Notes under the pieces: model-generated
Told to the model about the DNA's origin: nothing
The model's database searches: none
What the model saw: only the letters and a program-made list of their open reading frames with translations
Position numbers and translations under genes: made by a program
In this document: positions 38,302 through 40,449 of the stretch, piece by piece
How positions within the stretch are numbered: position 1 is the stretch's first letter
Layout: each line of letters starts with the position of its first letter
Assembly (NCBI GenBank): GCA_002719615.1
Contig: PBHZ01000018.1
Coordinates: forward strand, 49,940-90,388
Direction of reading: 5' to 3'
From: Methanobacteriota archaeon
GTDB taxonomy: Archaea > Thermoplasmatota > Poseidoniia > Poseidoniales > Thalassarchaeaceae
DNA: 40,449 bases

Positions 38302-38865
38302 ATGCAACATGTATCCCTACTCGCTTTCGATAAAAAGAAATGTGAACCATTTTTTAATAGACTGACAGAATTATTTTATGAACATCATCATTCCGACTCT
38401 CAAAAACCAGATGAATATGAACGCTTACTGTATATGGTAAAGCGACCATACGATGATAAAATGTTGGATATGATAGATGATTGGATGGAAATTGGTAAAA
38501 GAGAGTGGAAGGAAGAAACTACTCGTGAGGTGAAATTAGCTCTATATGCAATAAAATATCCAGATACATTACTTATTGATAGTTTCACCGAAAAAGCGAG
38601 ATCTGATTTAAAGCGACTATCTAGTTATCTTCATTTTACTCATCACACCTACGCGATTTGGGATGAAGATACAAGAAAAGGATTATCTAAATTAGGAATC
38701 GACATTCCTCAAACAGATGTCGCCGATCCATTCATCTACGGTGCATATGTCAGCGCAATAGAACTTTTGAAAGATGTTGCACCATTTACTTGTTTTTTAG
38801 AACATGATGTACCTCGTCAAAGATTATTTCAAGCTGCACTTGCATCTTATGGGCGTGAAGATTGA
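38302..38865 (+). CDS. Uncharacterised 188-aa protein in BoxB-like operon
   Basis: ATG 38302 with AAGGAAGG upstream; ATG-TGA linkage with next gene; no family recognised. Confidence 0.7.
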   Translation: MQHVSLLAFDKKKCEPFFNRLTELFYEHHHSDSQKPDEYERLLYMVKRPYDDKMLDMIDDWMEIGKREWKEETTREVKLALYAIKYPDTLLIDSFTEKARSDLKRLSSYLHFTHHTYAIWDEDTRKGLSKLGIDIPQTDVADPFIYGAYVSAIELLKDVAPFTCFLEHDVPRQRLFQAALASYGRED

Positions 38866-39785
38866 GTAAATCATATGGACTAGGCATACAACCTACTAAC
38901 ATGAAAGTCAATGTTGTCGCAGTTATAGGTGCTGGCACGATGGGTGCAGGAATAGCTCAGATATGTGCACAAAGAGGTTGGAGGACAAAAATCTTTGATA
39001 CTTCTGAGAAGAGCCTCCAAACCTCTCTAAAAAGTATCAATTCGTTCTGGGAGAAAGGAATATTACGTGGAAAAACTACTAGAGAACAATTAATTTCATG
39101 GTCTGAAAATTTGGAAACTCATACTGATATGGCAAAAGCAGTTTCAAATGCCGATATTGTTATTGAAGCTGTTCCTGAGATATTATCATTGAAGAAGGAA
39201 ATTTTCTCCAAATTAGATAATATTCTACCTGAGAAGACAATATTGGTTACTAATACTTCTAGCTTATCTATTTCGGAGATAGCAAATTCAACTAATAGGC
39301 CAGACAGAGTTATAGGGATGCACTTCTTCAATCCTGTTCCTATAATGAAATTAATTGAAATAGTTAGGCATGAAAAATGTTCAAAAGAAACGATAAAAAT
39401 AGCAGAATGTGTAGGTTTAGAACTTAATAAAAAAACAATTCTTGTACATGATTATCCCGGTTTTGCAACAAGCAGATTAGGCGTAATTTTAGGAAATGAA
39501 GCCATAAAAATGCTATCGGAAGGCGTTGCATCTGCCAGTGATATCGATACTGCAATGGTGCTTGGTTACAAACATCCTATAGGGCCATTAGAATTAACAG
39601 ATTTAGTAGGTTTGGATGTTAGAAGAGACATTCTAAATAATCTTGCAAATTCTTTTTCTGATGATTCGTATCTTCCCCATCCTCTTTTAGAAAAATTAGT
39701 GGAGAATGGAAATCTTGGAATAAAAACAAATAAGGGAATATACAATTGGAATAATGGTGTAAAACAAGATCGAGACGATTTATGA
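38862..39785 (+). CDS. 3-hydroxyacyl-CoA dehydrogenase (3-hydroxybutyryl-CoA dehydrogenase-like)
   Basis: VAVIGAGTMGAGIAQICAQRGWRTKIFD, NTSSLSISEIA, RVIGMHFFNPVPIMKLIEIV, GFATSRLG, GYKHPIGPLELTDLVGLDV. Confidence 0.96.
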   Translation: MSKSYGLGIQPTNMKVNVVAVIGAGTMGAGIAQICAQRGWRTKIFDTSEKSLQTSLKSINSFWEKGILRGKTTREQLISWSENLETHTDMAKAVSNADIVIEAVPEILSLKKEIFSKLDNILPEKTILVTNTSSLSISEIANSTNRPDRVIGMHFFNPVPIMKLIEIVRHEKCSKETIKIAECVGLELNKKTILVHDYPGFATSRLGVILGNEAIKMLSEGVASASDIDTAMVLGYKHPIGPLELTDLVGLDVRRDILNNLANSFSDDSYLPHPLLEKLVENGNLGIKTNKGIYNWNNGVKQDRDDL

Positions 39786-40063
39786 GGTTTTTTTTGTCAT
39801 TAAGTATTGAGTTAATAGGTTTATTTGCGGGTTTTTTGGGCGTAATAGCATGGATTCCTCAAATCAAGGAAGTATGGATTCAGAAATCTCATGAGGGAAT
39901 ATCTCTCCCCACATTTTTTCTTGTTGCATCGGCTTTAATTTTATGGCTAATTTATGGAATATTAATCGTTTCTTATTCTATTATTATAGCTAATATAGCC
40001 GCCCTGATTTGTATTTTACTAGTTATTTTCGGCGTATTAAGAATACGCCATTCTGAGAATTAA
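39782..40063 (+). CDS. SemiSWEET / PQ-loop three-TM transporter
   Basis: 93 aa; GLFAGFLGVIAWIPQIKEVWIQKSHEGISLPTFFLVASALILWLIYGILIVSYSIIIAN. Confidence 0.85.
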   Translation: MRFFLSLSIELIGLFAGFLGVIAWIPQIKEVWIQKSHEGISLPTFFLVASALILWLIYGILIVSYSIIIANIAALICILLVIFGVLRIRHSEN

Positions 40064-40065
40064 TA

Positions 40066-40449
40066 TCATATTTTCGTTAATATTCTATGAAAATGATGAA
40101 CTCCTATTTCCATGGTGGGAGAATATCTGCCCCTATCATATGAAGAACTACTTACTCCAATTTGTACTCCTTCTACTATTTCTTGATCTTCTCTTTCAAC
40201 TTTATCCAAATCTCCTCCAGCTCCTTCTCCAATTAATGAAGCGTCAGCAATATATCTCTGATAAATTATTTCAGTTTTATTAACTGAAGTGGGAACTACT
40301 AGATTTACTGATAATCCCCACGGATAGAAATTCAGCATTAATCCGGGAAAAATCCAGAAGTAATATGCAGCAATTTTCTTTCCATAATCCTTCGATATTT
40401 CAGGTAAATCAAAGGAGTCTTCGCCATCCTTTGCAATTCCTATTTGCAA
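40066..40449 (-). CDS. Rieske-type ring-hydroxylating oxygenase alpha subunit, C-terminal fragment (truncated by window end)
   Basis: AAYYFWIFPGLMLNFYPWGLSVNLVVPTSVNKTEIIYQRYI and EREDQEIVEGVQIGVSSSSYDRGRYSPTMEIGVHHFHRIL match the SRPBCC catalytic C-terminus. Confidence 0.88.
   Translation of the reverse strand: MQIGIAKDGEDSFDLPEISKDYGKKIAAYYFWIFPGLMLNFYPWGLSVNLVVPTSVNKTEIIYQRYIADASLIGEGAGGDLDKVEREDQEIVEGVQIGVSSSSYDRGRYSPTMEIGVHHFHRILTKI

Noticed and set aside
1-40449. CRISPR arrays, transposases, integrases, prophage genes
   Set aside because: None seen in the ORF track or by reading for regularly spaced repeats.

Overview
This 40.4-kb AT-rich window reads as a typical archaeal chromosome segment. 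It is most likely a planktonic marine euryarchaeon (Marine Group II/III-like Thermoplasmatota); that placement is inferred from gene content and style only. The dense, mostly housekeeping content includes an A-type ATP synthase A(partial)-B-D operon, fibrillarin/Nop5, TFS, PCNA, Orc1/Cdc6, tRNA-Gly(TCC), CoA biosynthesis, gluconeogenesis (class I FBA and GlpX), MoaC/MoaE, and a right-hand block resembling aerobic aromatic-CoA/fatty-acid catabolism. I see no CRISPR array, transposon or prophage. The strongest second-look items are: (1) a large membrane protein that aligns with the site-2-protease (EGY/M50) core but has lost its HExxH and LDG motifs; (2) an EF-Tu/SelB-like protein with an eroded G domain (pseudo-GTPase); (3) a PPAT::DUF359 fusion that would carry the last two CoA biosynthesis steps in one polypeptide; (4) a GC-rich ~300-nt intergenic structured RNA at 28.18-28.49 kb whose G-U wobbles indicate plus-strand transcription and which has mutually exclusive pairings; (5) a BoxB-like benzoyl-CoA epoxidase operon next to a Rieske oxygenase; (6) a divergent module of an 858-aa HTH protein and two tandem small paralogous proteins around a palindrome-rich spacer; (7) a divergent TBP-fold protein next to a TraB-like protein; (8) a dyad-rich spacer upstream of orc1/cdc6 that could be an origin. 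All family calls are from recognised motifs, without database searches.
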